Made by a program: the position numbers and the translations under genes. A stretch of DNA of 64,000 bases from Scleroderma bovista (lineage: Eukaryota; Basidiomycota; Agaricomycetes; Boletales; Sclerodermataceae), in the NCBI GenBank assembly GCA_037178675.1, contig JAYMGJ010000206.1, positions 62,001 to 126,000 on the forward strand, written 5' to 3'. Below the pieces are notes generated by a model. That model was not told the origin of the DNA. It searched no databases and saw only the letters and a list, made by a program, of their open reading frames with translations. This document shows, piece after piece, positions 33,240 to 46,231 of this stretch. Positions within the stretch are counted from its first letter, which is position 1. Each line of letters begins with the position of its first letter.

Positions 33240-34805
33240 CTACTTCGTGCTGTGCCGGGGGCGCACTTGCACAATAACCTCTTCCGCGTGCGGGATACCG
33301 ATGATACGCCTTTGTGGTGGTAGTGGCCACCAAGGGGCGGGGGCCCCGCCAATGGGAGTGATATGGAAGAGATGGAGATACAAAATCGCTGACACCTTCA
33401 ACTCATACATAGCCATATACTTGCCCTTGCACTGTTAGTGCCAATGAAATACATCAATACATATTCGCAACCGGAGAAAAAGAAAACCAACCACGTGTCT
33501 GCCAGAACCCATCGAAAACCAGGGTTTTCCTTCTGTTGGCCACATGCCCTCACGCTGATCGCAATGAGCAAACCGATCGTATACGAACTTCTGACTATCA
33601 GGGTAGCTGCTTTCATCTGAGTGGGCAGCATCAATGTTCCCCATAAGCCATTCCCCCTTTCGAACAGGTATTGCCCTATTGCCATCTTTCAAGTCGAAAT
33701 CGCGAGTGGCGACGCGCAAACCCATGATTTTTACTGTAAGCCTCATGGTCTCGACAATTGCAGATGTCAGCAACACGAAATGGGACCCATCCAGGTTGTC
33801 GGGGGTCGCATCTGCCAAGAAACCATGCAGATCTCCGAAGACATCTTTGATTGCTCCGTCGACTTCGTCACGTAGGGCATTGAGCGCAATAGGGTCCATA
33901 AGCAAGAATAAGAAAAGCCAGACTAGTACGCCCTGCGTGTTGGCATGTGTCCCCCATACAAACGCCAGAAGGTGACAGGCTGCCTCGTCCTGAGAAACGT
34001 CGCTTTGTCGCAAGGCTTTCATAAATTTACCGCCAATTAGACCCTCATTCTCACCCTGTGAGCCAGCGACGTAGTCGAGAAGGTAGGAGAATATCCGCTT
34101 ACGCGCCTGCATGGAGGGAAAGAACCAGAATGGCTCTCCAGTGAGGCGCTTGGGCATGCTAGTATCCAGGATATGGAAATCCTCAAACGTGCCGGAGGCG
34201 AATCTTTCCCCCAACAGGATGTCATTGAGCGCGTCATACAGAGGCTTTGTCAACAGCGGCATGATTGATATCTGCGTTTCCTGGACCCGAGTAAGGTGCT
34301 CAATTCTAGCGAACATGTTTTGTGCCAGGGATCGGGTTAGGTCTCCCAGAGCGCGTCTGGACAACGTCTGATCAAGAACCGGGAAGATATCTCGCTCCAA
34401 ATTAAATTTTGTGCGCTTTTGCTGGCGCCCGATGACTGCACGAAACACTTGGTCGTGCGTGAACCCTGGGACTGCAATGTCCGATGCGTAGATGGAAAAT
34501 ATCGTGACTGGAGACGAGACAACAATGACATTTCGTCCGCCAAGTAGTAGCCTGAACACTGATCCATGCCGTTTGCTATTAGAATGTTGTTCAGCGTCTG
34601 GTAGGATTTTTTTTGCGTGCTGTACTCACTGGCAACGGGCCAAAAATCCATGCGGATCAGAGAAATAACTAATGGCAGAACCAATCCAAGGCAACAAACT
34701 TGGCTCTCTTGGAGGAAACGATATGGGCCTTTGTTGACTAGAGACCCATGATGAGACGGTATAAATGATTGCAGCTAGAGCGACCACCAGGATAATAGTG
34801 AACAT
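33240..34805 (-). CDS. Cytochrome P450 monooxygenase
   Basis: Three exons, complement(33240..33431, 33492..34575, 34630..34805), give 483 aa in phase. An N-terminal anchor (MFTIILVVALAAIIYTV) is followed by a Pro-rich hinge ending REPSLLPWIGSA. The I-helix region WGTHANTQG, the K-helix ExxR as ETMR, and the haem loop FSMGSGRHVCKG are all present. The cysteine ligand is the first codon of the last exon. The form of the I helix and haem loop is like the CYP7/CYP8 sterol-acting group, but substrate is not predictable. ER-bound and dependent on P450 reductase. It points toward the HET relic. Confidence 0.92.
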
Positions 34806-37504
34806 CGTGAACAGGTCATGGAAGGGGGGATCAAACTCTACACACCACAGTAGGGGATTTATGAAACAGCGGCGAGGTCGCTTTTATTGCGAACGGGACA
34901 CATTGGATGGGGATAATGTACAAGATCTGATGGGAGAACTGCTTCGCAATTCAGCTGAACCAGGTGTGTAGAATAGTAACCACCGCAACTTTACCCGCGC
35001 GTCCACGGCCGTGTGCTTCAGGAACTTGTTTGTGTTCTAGGGCGCTGCATGCAAAGGGTTGCATGTTACAGATCCTGAATGGCTGTGCCGCAACAGATAT
35101 CGAGACAACTGATCAGGAAAATGTCAAGTGATGAAAAGATAATCCATGATACTGATGAAAGGGAGTCAAGTCATAATGATTATAATCCAGTACCCACCCT
35201 CTGTCGTCAATAACGTTTGTCCAAATGGACGAGATGCATGTGCAATCAGTGCAGATTTTCGTTCGCGAGTGACATCCTTCCCGTTTGGCGCTGTTTGTCC
35301 GCTCTAACTCTGACTTGCTCCATTAGGTAGAGCTATCATTAAGAGAGGCACGGTTTGTTTGTCGTGCTCAGATACTGTGCTGTTCCATGCGTACTTTTCT
35401 AACAATGGCATCTCCAGATCACTGGCGCAACAGCCATATCACTTTCCCCTGTCGCATCCAATATAATGTATATGTGGGTCTGCACCATAATCAACTTGGT
35501 AAGTACTACTGGTGCTGCACACAACACCTTTACTTGGCGAGGTGTTCAAACCGATTTGCCTGTGTCCAAGAGCCGATATGATTTTCCCCTGTGTCGGACG
35601 GAAGTATTCCGGAATCCATAAAGCTCAACACGGCCGACGTGCCTGACATACTACAATCACTTTCCGGTATTCAACGGAGAGTCTGGGATAGTGATATTCG
35701 GCTAATAATACTACTCGAAATACCACCAGCGTCGGAAGAATTGCTTGGCGGAGGCAAATTGAAAGGCAAAAAGTTAATTACTGGTGTTGTGAGCACAATG
35801 ATTGTATTGTCATAAAGTAGTGTGTCTGTGTAGTGCTTCTCTAATTCACTTTATAAGTTCTGCAGCCTATCTGTAGTGGAGAAGGTGTGTGTTGGCAAGC
35901 CTAGTCAAAGATAACTGTTTTCATACAACCCTCACACCGAAGTTCATGGACTATCAATCCCATATGTGGTAGTTTGTATTTTATTTTTATTTTTATTTAC
36001 AGTAATTGGAATTATAGTGCTTCAGGGTGGTACACCTCACATTGCAGTTTGCTTGCTGTAAGGTACGTATCTAAGGCCCTGTGGCCTGGCCGTCCCTGGC
36101 GCATGGATGCCGCACTGGCCGGAACTGTAAGGTCCCCCAGTGGTCCGCCGCGCGTGATAGATATTGTAGTGATGGGTCTTACCTCTATGTCGCGCTGTCG
36201 TGGAGTTCAGGGATGTCAGCCATACGACTGCTGAGTAGTGTTCTGCACGGGTAAACTTACGGGTTACCCTCATCAGTCGTCATTGTTCCACCGTGGCACT
36301 GGCCACCTACATCACCTGGACGTCACCGTCACCGTCGTTGTTATTGCGCCACTGTGGCACAGGCCACTTGCGACGCGTCGTTGTCTTCCCTGCATCTCGC
36401 CACCGGTCATGCCATCGTTGTCGTCCGATCAAGATCCAAGACTGTATTAAGACCGGTCGACAGCGGAGACAAGACGGTGGCGACGAGCGTTGAGAGTGAG
36501 AAAATGGGCGGCGGCAACAGAGAACAGAATATGGGAGATGACACAGCGAGCAGCGGCAACATCAAGTCGACACGAGTCGACGGTGTGCAGCTAACTGGAG
36601 ATGGTCAGCACGAATATCCAAATGGTGAAACATACCTGTGTTACCTAGAAACCCGCGGTGCGTCTGTATGGTGGACGTCGACACGGATGTACATCAAGTA
36701 TCGTATCAAATTCTAAATTCTAAAGGTCTGCGAACCGCGAGAACGCGACACGACTTACCTAGGAAATGCACATACCGCGTAGCCACCCCAAAGGGTGGTT
36801 GGACCCAGACGTCGACGTAAAAAGTAGGCACGACCTACATACGTGAATCAAGCGCATGAAGGTCTGAACACCTACCTTGGGCCGACATGTACAATCAACA
36901 AAGACGAGTGGAAAATCTAAGATTCCAAATCGGGTAACGTTGCGCCAGTACATAAACTTCACCGGCACCACTTCTGTACTGCGAACCTGTTCCATGCCGC
37001 AATTATGTGCTTCTCCGACTGCCGCAATAACCATCCTTTCTCTATCCCCCGCGACTGGTTTTCGCTTCAAATATAAGTTTTCATTTTGATCGACTGTCCT
37101 GGTGAGTACTATTGGTGCTACACATAATCCTTTGCTTGGCGAGGTGTGCAAACTAAGTATCGTTGTTTCGCCTGTGTTCAACAGCCAATATGATTTCCCC
37201 CCGAGGCATCCGTTTTCCCCGCCGAAGTGTCCGAGGAGTGCCAAGGCTGACGGAGCCTGACATGCATTTACTTCCAGGCATTCAAAGAACACCAGAAGTC
37301 TGTATATGGTGATGTGCGTATTCGGCCAGTAATACTACCACGCCGAAGAAGTGCCACCGGCCCACCGCTCCAACGCAGGCACATGTCAAATTATTTGCAG
37401 TATGTAAGATAGAAGACCACGACTTTCTCGCGGTTCGACCGCTCAACCAGTGTTCCTCCACCCCGCCAACGCCCCCTCTGGTTTTCAAGTTCTCGCTGCG
37501 AATC
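34806..37504. other. Intergenic with array-unit debris
   Basis: Pieces around 35270-35580 and 36890-37500 repeat the spacer that precedes B units (compare 40780-41130 and 53170-53560). The stretch at 36280-36500 has related accgtggcactggccac and actgtggcacaggccac words. No gene supported. Confidence 0.45.
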
Positions 37505-39164
37505 ATGGCAATAGTCGTCGGGTCCCCGATACCAGCAGATCAACTTGGTTCGTTGGAGCCTTTTATAGCAGCAGTCCGGTTTCAATGGCAAACCCGCGGT
37601 GGGTGTAGCACCCGTCTGTTAAGAAATCATGCGCTGAACTATATGCACTACAGTGGCCATTACGGCGCTCCTATTCTATGATTATTGTGAGCGAAGAAAG
37701 GTCCATCTTGTTGTAGATGGAAAGTTGCTGACCATGCAATGCACTAGTCCTCACCCTTGATGATGAGGTGTGTACTACATTGACTCTCTTTTCTTTCCTC
37801 CTCACCTGACAGCTCTATTACTCACTCTCAGATTGAATTCATCTGGGTATATCTCTTTATGAATGCTGCTTAAATTGGCTGACACGACCACTACAGAAGC
37901 GTCTAAGTTGGAACTCGTCCACTGTGTTATATGTATTCGTACGAATTTCCTTGGTGTGTATGGCATTCACGGCTTCTGACCTCAGGATGGGATAGGTTCG
38001 GTACTTCGGAACATTGTATAATTTGTACCTCGTCCATTTTTTATACGATGCATTGCCTGACGCTTTCATCTATAGGACCGCTACTGTCCGTGCGTATGGT
38101 AATCTCCGTTATTTTACTTGCGATGCTGATGGTTGGGGAAGTAATGCTCCTCCGACGAACAGACAAAGTGAGTCCGGAATAAGAATCCATACCAATGCAC
38201 CGGCTGAGGCACAATAGATGTATGGTATTGTTTCGATTCCGATTCTGAGAATGTGCTACTGAACTCCAAGTACACCGGTGTGATTATCTAGCTGTATGTG
38301 ATATCTAACCATGCATTCTCTTTATTAACAAAGGGGCAGGCCAATTTCTCCTTGGCGCTGACTCTTGGACGGGTTCTGTTATTTGGTGGGCAGTGCAAGG
38401 TAAAGTTACAATTCCATCATCTAGTATGGCCCTGCCGAAGCTATCACAGTGATACTACAGCTGCGCCTTTACGCCCTTTATGGTTGCTCGAAGAAGCTTC
38501 TGGTCCCGATGGTGATATTATTTGCCGCAGAGGTTGGTTCCATGCTATGGATCTTGATTGGAACCAGTCTTCTACATTCTGGTCCGTCATTGGCCTGCAT
38601 TAGGGTTTTCGCCGTTGCGGATTCTGATCTCTGCGGCAGGTACATTTTCCGAGCACATTGACATTACAGGAAACTACTACAGCGATGTAGAACTGTGTTT
38701 CGGTTACACCATCCCTGCATACGGGCACATATGGGTCCCTTCTTTTGCTTTCGACGCGATCCTGGCCATACTTGCTGTCTGGGCCGGTATCCAGCACTCA
38801 AGGCAGCAGTCTTATGCCCAGTCGAGGTTTAACAAGTCACGGCTAGTCAATATTCTAATCCACGGAAATGTGGTATACTTCATCAGGTGGGTGCTCTCAT
38901 GTCACCGCTGAAGAGAACCTGACAATAAGAGGCAGTCCTCTCGTCACATTCATTCTCCTACTCAAAGCGGGTGTGAGCCAAGAGGTTACGTGGTTCGCCG
39001 ACACACTCCTCTTCAGAGCGCCAATCGCAATTTCCGCTGGCTGCCGGCTTATCCTCTCGATCCGACAGGCGGCAGGTTCCTCGACTAAGCAATACACCTC
39101 TATGTCTACGTGGGGTACCTCGAGTACGGTTGTTGCTGGGCCTAGCATTAGTCAGGGGCCCTAG
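37505..39164 (+). CDS. DUF6533-type seven-helix membrane protein, B2
   Basis: B-subfamily unit. Exon 1 (94 bp) starts MAIVVGSPIPADQLG. Following exons encode VAITALLFYDY, FLTLDDE, IEFIW, KRLSWNSSTVLYVF, VRYFGTLYN, a 92-bp loop exon, WTGSVIWWAVQ, VILQLRLYALYGCSKKLL and GHIWVPSFAFDAILAILAVWAG, then SPLVTFILLLK to the last helix. Splice sites match those of B7, with no stop or shift seen. A TATA-like region lies near 37400, about 100 bp before the ATG. Function unknown. Confidence 0.75.
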
Positions 39165-39290
39165 GTGGAGTTGTTCACGGGACAGGACTTCTCGGGGGGA
39201 GTGGAGACGAGGCTAGAAGCGTTGATTGGAAAGATCTTTCTGTTTCAGATCTTCATCTTAGCTACTGGCGCCGATCTTGATTGGCTGCAG

Positions 39291-40417
39291 GAAGCTCATA
39301 CCACAAACCTATAGGGTCTCTACAATCCGTAAGTAGGAATTCGATCTGTATTCACAACTTTGATTGCTTTCTTCACTGAAGTGACGTTTTTGCCACTTTC
39401 AATCACAGCGAGTTTCTATTAAATCCTTCGCAGTGGACCAGGTAAGCATGATGACAGCTGTACGATGTTGTTTCAGTTCCGAATCTGAGGATGCATTACT
39501 GAAATTTCGTGGTATCTGGTGTTTATGACTAGATGTATGTCAGACTAGTGTTGCTGTTGACTCTTACTCAAGTGACAAAACTTAGGTGGCTTCGCCTTAA
39601 ACCTTGAACCATGGGCAGGTTTTGTAATTTGGTGGTCGGTACAAGGTAATGTTATGCTCTACACCACAGTATGGTCCTGTCAAAGTGGGTCACAGGGATA
39701 CTACAAATGCGGCTTTATGCATTGTACCGTTTCTCTAAGAAGCTTTTGGTCTCCATGATGATAGGTTTTGTTGGGGAAGCTGGCTCCACCACGTGGATGT
39801 TGATTTCAACCAATCTTTCAAGTCGTGGTACATTATTGGCTTTCATTGAGACTTCATCCATGATACACTCTGACTGCTGTGGCAAGGTCAACATCCGTGT
39901 TCCCGATTTCATTCCCGGGAGATCGGGAGATCGACCTATGTATGGGTGCAGCGTCTGGAGCGTTCGCGTACATCTGGGTCCCTTGTCTCGTTTTCGAGGT
40001 TTACTTGCTATCTACGCTGGTATCAAACACCCAAGGGGACGATCCGCGTGGTGGTCAACGAAAACCAACAGGCCGCGACTGATTGATGTTCTGGCCCAGG
40101 GCAATGTCATTTATTTCCTCAGGTTGGTTTTCTCATGTCATTCCTGTAAGTAAGCTGATGCTTGAGAAACAGTCCTCTCGAAATGTTTATCTTGCTTGTG
40201 ATACACTCGCCTCAAGATTCAGTCGTTGGCAGATGACCTTCTCTTCAGAGTACCATTCACAATTTTGGCTGGTTGTCGTCTTATCCTTTCGATCAGAGAG
40301 GCAACTTCCAGGGTTCAGTCGGACCAGTCAGTTTCGAACTTCCCGGCATCGGTTGTTTTTGGAGATAGAAGTAATTTATGTAAGTCGCGCGTAGGAAAAT
40401 GTTCGAGGCTGTTGTAG
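39291..40417 (+). pseudogene. A3: 3' half of an A-subfamily DUF6533 gene
   Basis: It begins at the 14-bp microexon region (tagggtctctacaatcc) and keeps the later exons: ILQMRLYALYRFSKKLL, YIWVPCLVFE and the FTILAGCRLILSIREA helix. The N-terminal exons with the DUF6533 core are absent. Instead it is fused directly to the 3' flank of B2 at about 39291-39294 (gaag shared by both). It cannot make a full protein by itself. Confidence 0.8.
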
Positions 40418-41129
40418 GGATTCGACATGTATGTAATACAAGTGATAGCCTGCTCACATGTGCAATTGTAACCAATACACACCAGTATTTAGTGAGTGAA
40501 GGTATCTATATTTCTTGCCTGATGAGTCTGCCGTTCACCCTATTCCTGTGCGGCGAAGATCCGCTTAAGAGCACTGATCCCAAGTTCGTGGACCCCTTCA
40601 AGGCTATGTGATTGCCAGGTCCTATCAACTGAGATCCTGGCGCACGCCGACCTGTGATCGACGGAGCTTTGTCATAGGCGTCCCAGCTGTATAAGATCTG
40701 GTTGGAGAGCCCAGTGAGCTTCGGGAACTTGTAGGCCATGGCTGCATAGGGTTCACATTCTAAACTTGAATGCAACAAGTTTGTCCTCGTTCCCGTTTGG
40801 TGCTGTTTGGTGGCCTGCGTTCAAGAGCCGATATGATTTCCCTCTGTGACATCCGTGTCCCCCGCCAAAGTGTCCTAGGAGCGCCAAGGCTGACGATGCA
40901 TGACATGCATTTACGTCCAGGCATTCAAAGAACACCCGCGGAGAGTCTGTATATGGTGATGTGCGTATTCGGCCAATAATACTACCACCGGTTCACTCCA
41001 ACGCAGGCACATATCAAATCCTTTGCAATATATAAGATAAGAGACCACGACTTTCTGGCGGTTCAACCGCTCAACCAGCGTTCCCCTCTGTCAACGCCCC
41101 ATCTGGTTTTCAAGTTCTGGCTGCTCATC
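40418..41129. other. A-to-B spacer of the array
   Basis: Shared with 52620-53566 and 57400-58356 (atcccaagttcgtgga, gcctgtgttcaagagccga and the atataagata box about 95 bp before the B ATG). It holds the B4 promoter. Confidence 0.55.
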
Positions 41130-42793
41130 ATGGCAATAGTCGTCGGGTCTCCGATACCAGCAGATCAACTTGGTCCGTTGGAGCCGCTAATAGCAGCTGT
41201 TTTGTTTCAATGGCAAACTCGCGGTGGGTGTACCTATTTGTTAAGAAATCATGCGCTGAACTATATGTACTGCAGTGGCAATTACGGTGCTCCTATTCTA
41301 TGATTACTGTGAGCGAAGCCGGATCCATCTTGCTGGAGATGGAGTGTTGCTGACGATGCAATGCACTACTAGTCCTCACCCTAGATGATGAGGTGTGTGC
41401 TACATTGGCTCTATTTTCTTTCCTCCTTACCTGACAGCTCTATTACTCACTCTCAGATTGAATTCATCTGGGTATATCCTCTTTGCATGAATTCTGCTTA
41501 ACTTGGCTGACACAACCACTACAGAAGCGTCTAAGTTGGAACTCGTCCACTGTGTTATATGTATTCGTGCGAATTCCCTTTGTGTGTATGGCATTCACGG
41601 CTTCTGACCTAGGCTGAGATAGGTTCGGTACTTCGGAACATTGTATAATTTGTACCTCGTCCATTTTTTATACGATGCATCGCCCACTGACGTTTTCATC
41701 CATAGGACCGCTACTGTCTGTGCGTATGGCAATCTCCGTTATTTTACTTGCGATGCTGATGGTCGGGGAAGTAATGCTCCTCCGACGAACAGACAAAGTG
41801 AGTCCGGAATAAGAACTCATACCAATTCACCGGCTGAGGCATAATAGATGTACGGTATTGTTTCGATTCCGATTCTGAGAATGTGCTACTGAATTCCAAG
41901 TGCACCGGTGTGATTATCTAGTTGTATGTGATATCTAGCCATGTCTTCTCTTTATTAACAAAGCGGTAGGCCAATTTCTCTTCGGCGCTGACTCTTGGAC
42001 GGGTTCTGTTATTTGGTGGGCGGTACAAGGTAAAGTTACAATTCCATCATCTAGCATAGCATTGCCGAAGTTATCCCAGTGATACTACAGCTGCGCCTTT
42101 ACGCCCTTTATGGTTGCTCGAAGAAGCTTCTGGTCCCGATGGTGATATTATTTGCCGCAGAGGTTGGTTCCATGCTCTGGATCTTGATTGGAACCAGTCT
42201 TCTACGTTCTGGTCCGTCATCGTTCTCATTAGGATCTTCACCGTTACAGATTCTGATTTCTGCGGCAGGTACATTTTCCGAGCACATTGACATCACAGGA
42301 AACTACTACAGCGATGTAGAACTGTGTTACGGTTACACCATCCCTGCATACGGGCACATATGGGTTCCTTCTTTTACCTTCGACGCGATTCTGGCCATAC
42401 TTGCTGTCTGGGCTGGTATCCAACACTCAAGACAGCAGTCATATGCCCGGTCGAGGTTTAACAAGTCACGGCTAGTCGATATTCTGATCCACGGAAATGT
42501 GGTGTACTTCATCAGGTGGGCATTCTCATGTCACTGCTGAATGGACCCTGACAATAAGACGCAGTCCCCTCGTCACATTTATTCTACTCCTTAAAGCGGA
42601 TGTGAGCATGGAGGTTGGATGGTTCGCAGACACTCTCCTCTTCAGAGCGCCAATCGCAATTTCCGCTGGTTGCCGCCTTATACTCTCGGTCCGACAGGCG
42701 ACAGGTTCCTCGACTAAGCAATACACCTCTATGTCTACGTGGGGTACCTCGAGTACGGTTGTTGCTGGAACTAGCACTAGCCAGGGGCCTTAG
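41130..42793 (+). CDS. DUF6533-type seven-helix membrane protein, B4
   Basis: Same exon pattern as B7: MAIVVGSPIPADQLG, VAITVLLFYDY, FLTLDDE, IEFIW, VRYFGTLYN, SWTGSVIWWAVQ, VILQLRLYALY, GTFSEHIDITGNYYSD, GHIWVPSFTFDAILAILAVW, ending in a Ser/Thr-rich tail (TSMSTWGTSST). All junctions I checked are GT-AG and in phase, and no lesion is seen. Very close to B2 and B5. Function unknown. Confidence 0.75.
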
Positions 42794-43409
42794 GCGGAGT
42801 TGTTCACTGGGCAGGAGTTCTCGGGGGGAGTGGAGACGAGGCTGGAAGCGTTGATTGGAAAGATCTGTCTGTTTGAGATCTTCATCATAGCTACTGGCGC
42901 CGATCTTGATCGGATGCAGGAAGATGCACTCTACGTTCTTCACTCTACTACTCTACTAAATAGTTGGTTTATGGATGACTAGGGGTATCGCAGCGTCGCC
43001 ATGGACGACTTCACACGTGGAGATGTTCCTCTGTCTCCGATATCGGTGCTTGCTGTTGTCCGACTCCCATCTTACATCGATGAAATACAATCTTGTTACA
43101 GATTACAGCTGTTTGCAAAAGTTTGCGGAAAACGCAAAACCCAATTTCAGGAACTCCCGGGAAGGACCCCCGGAAGCAGCTTTGCCCTTGTTCCCGTTTG
43201 GTGCTGTTTGTCAGATCTGCTGCGTTGTTCGAATTCCATATCTGTGGCATGCGTTTCCCCCCGCCAAGCTGATGCATTTACTCCCGGGCATTCAAAGAAC
43301 ACCGGAGGGTCTGTATATGGTGATCGGCGCGTATTCGGCTAATAATACTAATACCATGCCGAAGCAATGCCACCGCTGCAAGATAACGAATACCATGCAA
43401 TACATACTA
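42794..43409. other. 3' flank of B4
   Basis: Common to all B units (ggagacgaggctggaa, cgatatcggtgct, gattacagc). No gene. Confidence 0.5.
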
Positions 43410-44455
43410 TGCTGTACAACAAGTCCGGCAGTCCTAGGGTCAACCGGTAGTCACAGAAAGGTCACACATGTGTAGGGGAAGGTGCGGGTTCGGGTGTTCG
43501 AGAGGACAAGGGAAGAGAGAGAAGAGACGAGAGACGAGAGAAGCTTGGACTTGGTACTTGGACGGTGAATGCTGTAGACACGATGATAAACTTGTGACTT
43601 CTTAGACTACGGTTTCAGATGTGAAATGTGGAACTGGGGGGAATCGGATTACTACAGCTCGAGGCTGCTACAGGCGGCTTAAGTACAGTACTAATGACGT
43701 CAAAGCGCGAGTGGCTCGACGTCCGAGCAGACAATGTATCTAAGGTACAAAGAGAGTGTCAAAGCTAAAATACAAGGGGCGGCAAAGCACTGAGAGGGCC
43801 GTGCCTAAGGACATAGGGCGCGGGATCTAACCTGGCCGCTTCGGTGCGTCGTAGATGACATACGTCCGCCCTGCCCTTTGTGGGTCTTGCCGGTCGCAGG
43901 ACGATCGATACCAGTTACCCGGTACCGACCATAACTCACCCCGAGGTCTGCGGAAGGCGTCCTCACCAACGCCCGGGCCCTCTCGAGTGCTTCGTAGATC
44001 GAAAATATGTCGTAGTTGCGTAGCTAAATCAAGTTAATTCCTTACACATGCCGAGTACAAACCCCACTCGGCACTGCTATGAGGAGCTGATTGACAACGT
44101 ACCTAAGTATCTTAATCCATGAAGTGAGGCTCTGAAGAAAGCGGATTCATGATACAAAAATTCAACGGTTGAGATCAGAGGTCGCACGTTTCTTGCCCGA
44201 TCGGCCACTACCTCCCTTCGACCCGTGAAGTCGAAGCAGCCCCATCAGAGCTAAGACGGCGACACCACCTGTGAGAGAACTTCCCAGCATGTGACAACAG
44301 CTTTTTAACTATCTCAAGATGCTCATTTCATCTTCAATCAACTTCGTTCAACCTCGCAGTACTCCAAAATATGCACTGGTTGTATTGTGGTTGTAAGAAT
44401 TGTGTATTTTGTGAAACTGCCGGTTGACCATGACTGCCGGACCTGTTGTACAGCA
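43410..44455. mobile_element. TIR element with TA target duplication
   Basis: The left end TGCTGTACAACAAGTCCGG and the right end (reverse complement of TGCTGTACAACAGGTCCGG) match over about 45 bp, with TA on both sides (43408-43409 and 44456-44457). The flanks together reproduce the uninterrupted sequence seen at about 53450. No transposase inside. It is split by an LTR-like insert. Confidence 0.8.
43471..44046. mobile_element. Solo-LTR-like insertion nested in the TIR element
   Basis: A 576-bp block starts TGTAGGGGAAGG and ends TTCCTTACA, flanked by CATG on both sides (43467-43470 and 44047-44050; five bases ACATG if the last A is counted in the duplication). It has the 5'-TG...CA-3' form and size of a fungal LTR, with no coding part. 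Confidence 0.6.
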
Positions 44456-44566
44456 TAGTATACATATGAGATAACAGACCACGACTTTTTCGCAGTTCGC
44501 CCACCCATCCGGCGTTCCCCCACTCAGCCAACGCCCCGTCTGGTTTTCAAGTTCTAGCTGCGAACC

Positions 44567-46231
44567 ATGGCAATAGTCGTCGGGTCTCCGATACCAGAAG
44601 ATCAACTTGGTCCGTTGGAGCCGCTAATAGCAGCAGTTCAGTTTCTATGGCAAACTCGCGGTGGGTGTATCCGTTTTTGTAAGAAATCCTGCGCTGAACT
44701 ATGTAAACTACAGTGGCAATTACGGCGCTCTTATTCTATGATTATTGTGAGCGAAGACGCGTCCATCTTACTGAAGATTTGGAATATGGCTGACGATGCA
44801 ATGCACTAGTCCTCACCCTAGATGAAGAGGTGTGTACTGCATTGTCTCTATTTTCTTTCCTCCTAACTTGATAGCTCCATCACTCGCTCTCAGATCGAAT
44901 TCATCTGGGTATATCCTTTCTTGCATGAATTCTGCTTAACTTGGCTGACATGACCATTACAGAAGCATCCAAGTTGGAGCTCGTCCACTGTGTTATATAT
45001 ATTCGTGCGAATTTCCTTGGTGTGTATGGCATTCACGGCTTATAAAGGCAATAGGTTCGGTACTTCGGAACACTGTATAATTTGTACATCGTCCATTTTT
45101 ATACGATGCATCGCCCACTGACGCTTTCATCCATAGGACCGCTACTGTCCGTGCGTATGGTAATCTTCGTTGTTTTATTCGCAGTGCTGATGACCGGGGA
45201 AGTGATGCTCCTCCCACGAACAGACCAAGTGAGTGTAGAATAACAATGCGCACTAATTGCGTTAGCTGAAGCACGATAGACGTACGATATTGTTTCGATT
45301 CCGATTCTGAGAATATGTTACTGACTCCAAGTACACCGGTGTGATTATCTACATAGCTGTATGTGATGTCTAGCCATGTTTTCTCTTTATTAACAAAATG
45401 ATAGGTCAATTTACCTTCGGTTCTGAAGCTTGGGTGGGTTCTATCATTTGGTGGGCGGTACAAGGTAAAGTTACAATTCCACCATCTGGCATGGCCTTGC
45501 CGAAGTTATCCCAGTGATACTACAGCTGCGCCTTTACGCCCTTTATGGTTGCTCGAAGAAACTTCTGGTCTTGATGGTAACATTATTCGCTGCAGAGGTT
45601 GGCACCATGCTGTGGCTCTTGATTGGATCCAGCCTTCTACGTTCTGGTCCGTCATTGCTCTCATTAGGATCTTCACCGTTACAGATTCTGATCTCTGCGG
45701 CAGGTACATTTTCCGAGCACATGTACATTACAGGAAACTACTACAGCGATGTAGGAATGTGTTTCGGTTACACCCTCCCTGCAGCCCAACACATATGGGT
45801 CGCCTCTTTTACCTTTGACACGATTCTGGCTATACTCGCTGTCTGGGCCGGTATCCAGCACTCAAGGCAGCAGCCTTATGCCCGGTTGAGGTTTAACAAG
45901 CCACGGTTAGTCGATATTCTGATCCACGGAAATGTGGTATACTTTATCAGGTGGGCGTTCTCATGTCACTGCTGAATGGACCTTGACAATAAGAGGCAGT
46001 CCTCTCGTCACATTCATTCTCCTCCTTAAAGCAGGTGTGAGCCAAGAGGTTACGTGGTTCGCCGACACACTCCTCTTCAGAGCGCCCGTCGTAATTTCCG
46101 CTGGTTGCCGGCTTATCCTCTCGATCCGACAGGTGGCAAGTTCCTCGACTAAGCAATACACCTCTATGTCTGCATGGGGTACCTCGAGTACGGCTGTTCC
46201 TGGACCTAGTAGCATTAGCCAGGGGGCCTAG
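44567..46231 (+). CDS. DUF6533-type seven-helix membrane protein, B5
   Basis: Exon 1 starts MAIVVGSPIPEDQLG. Downstream exons encode VAITALLFYDY, FLTLDEE, IEFIW, KHPSWSSSTVLYIF, VRYFGTLYN, FTFGSEAWVGSIIWWAVQ, VILQLRLYALYGCSKKLL and HIWVASFTFDTILAILAVWAG, then SPLVTFILLLK and the last helix. Open throughout on the B7 splice pattern. It lies just 3' of the nested TIR element. Confidence 0.75.

Noticed and set aside
37931..38182. Alternative frame of the B-unit loop exon giving a hydrophobic helix (LLSVRMVISVILLAMLMVGEVMLL)
   Set aside because: Splice phases on both sides of this 92-bp exon exclude that frame in B2, B4, B5, B7 and B9, although its hydrophobicity is striking.
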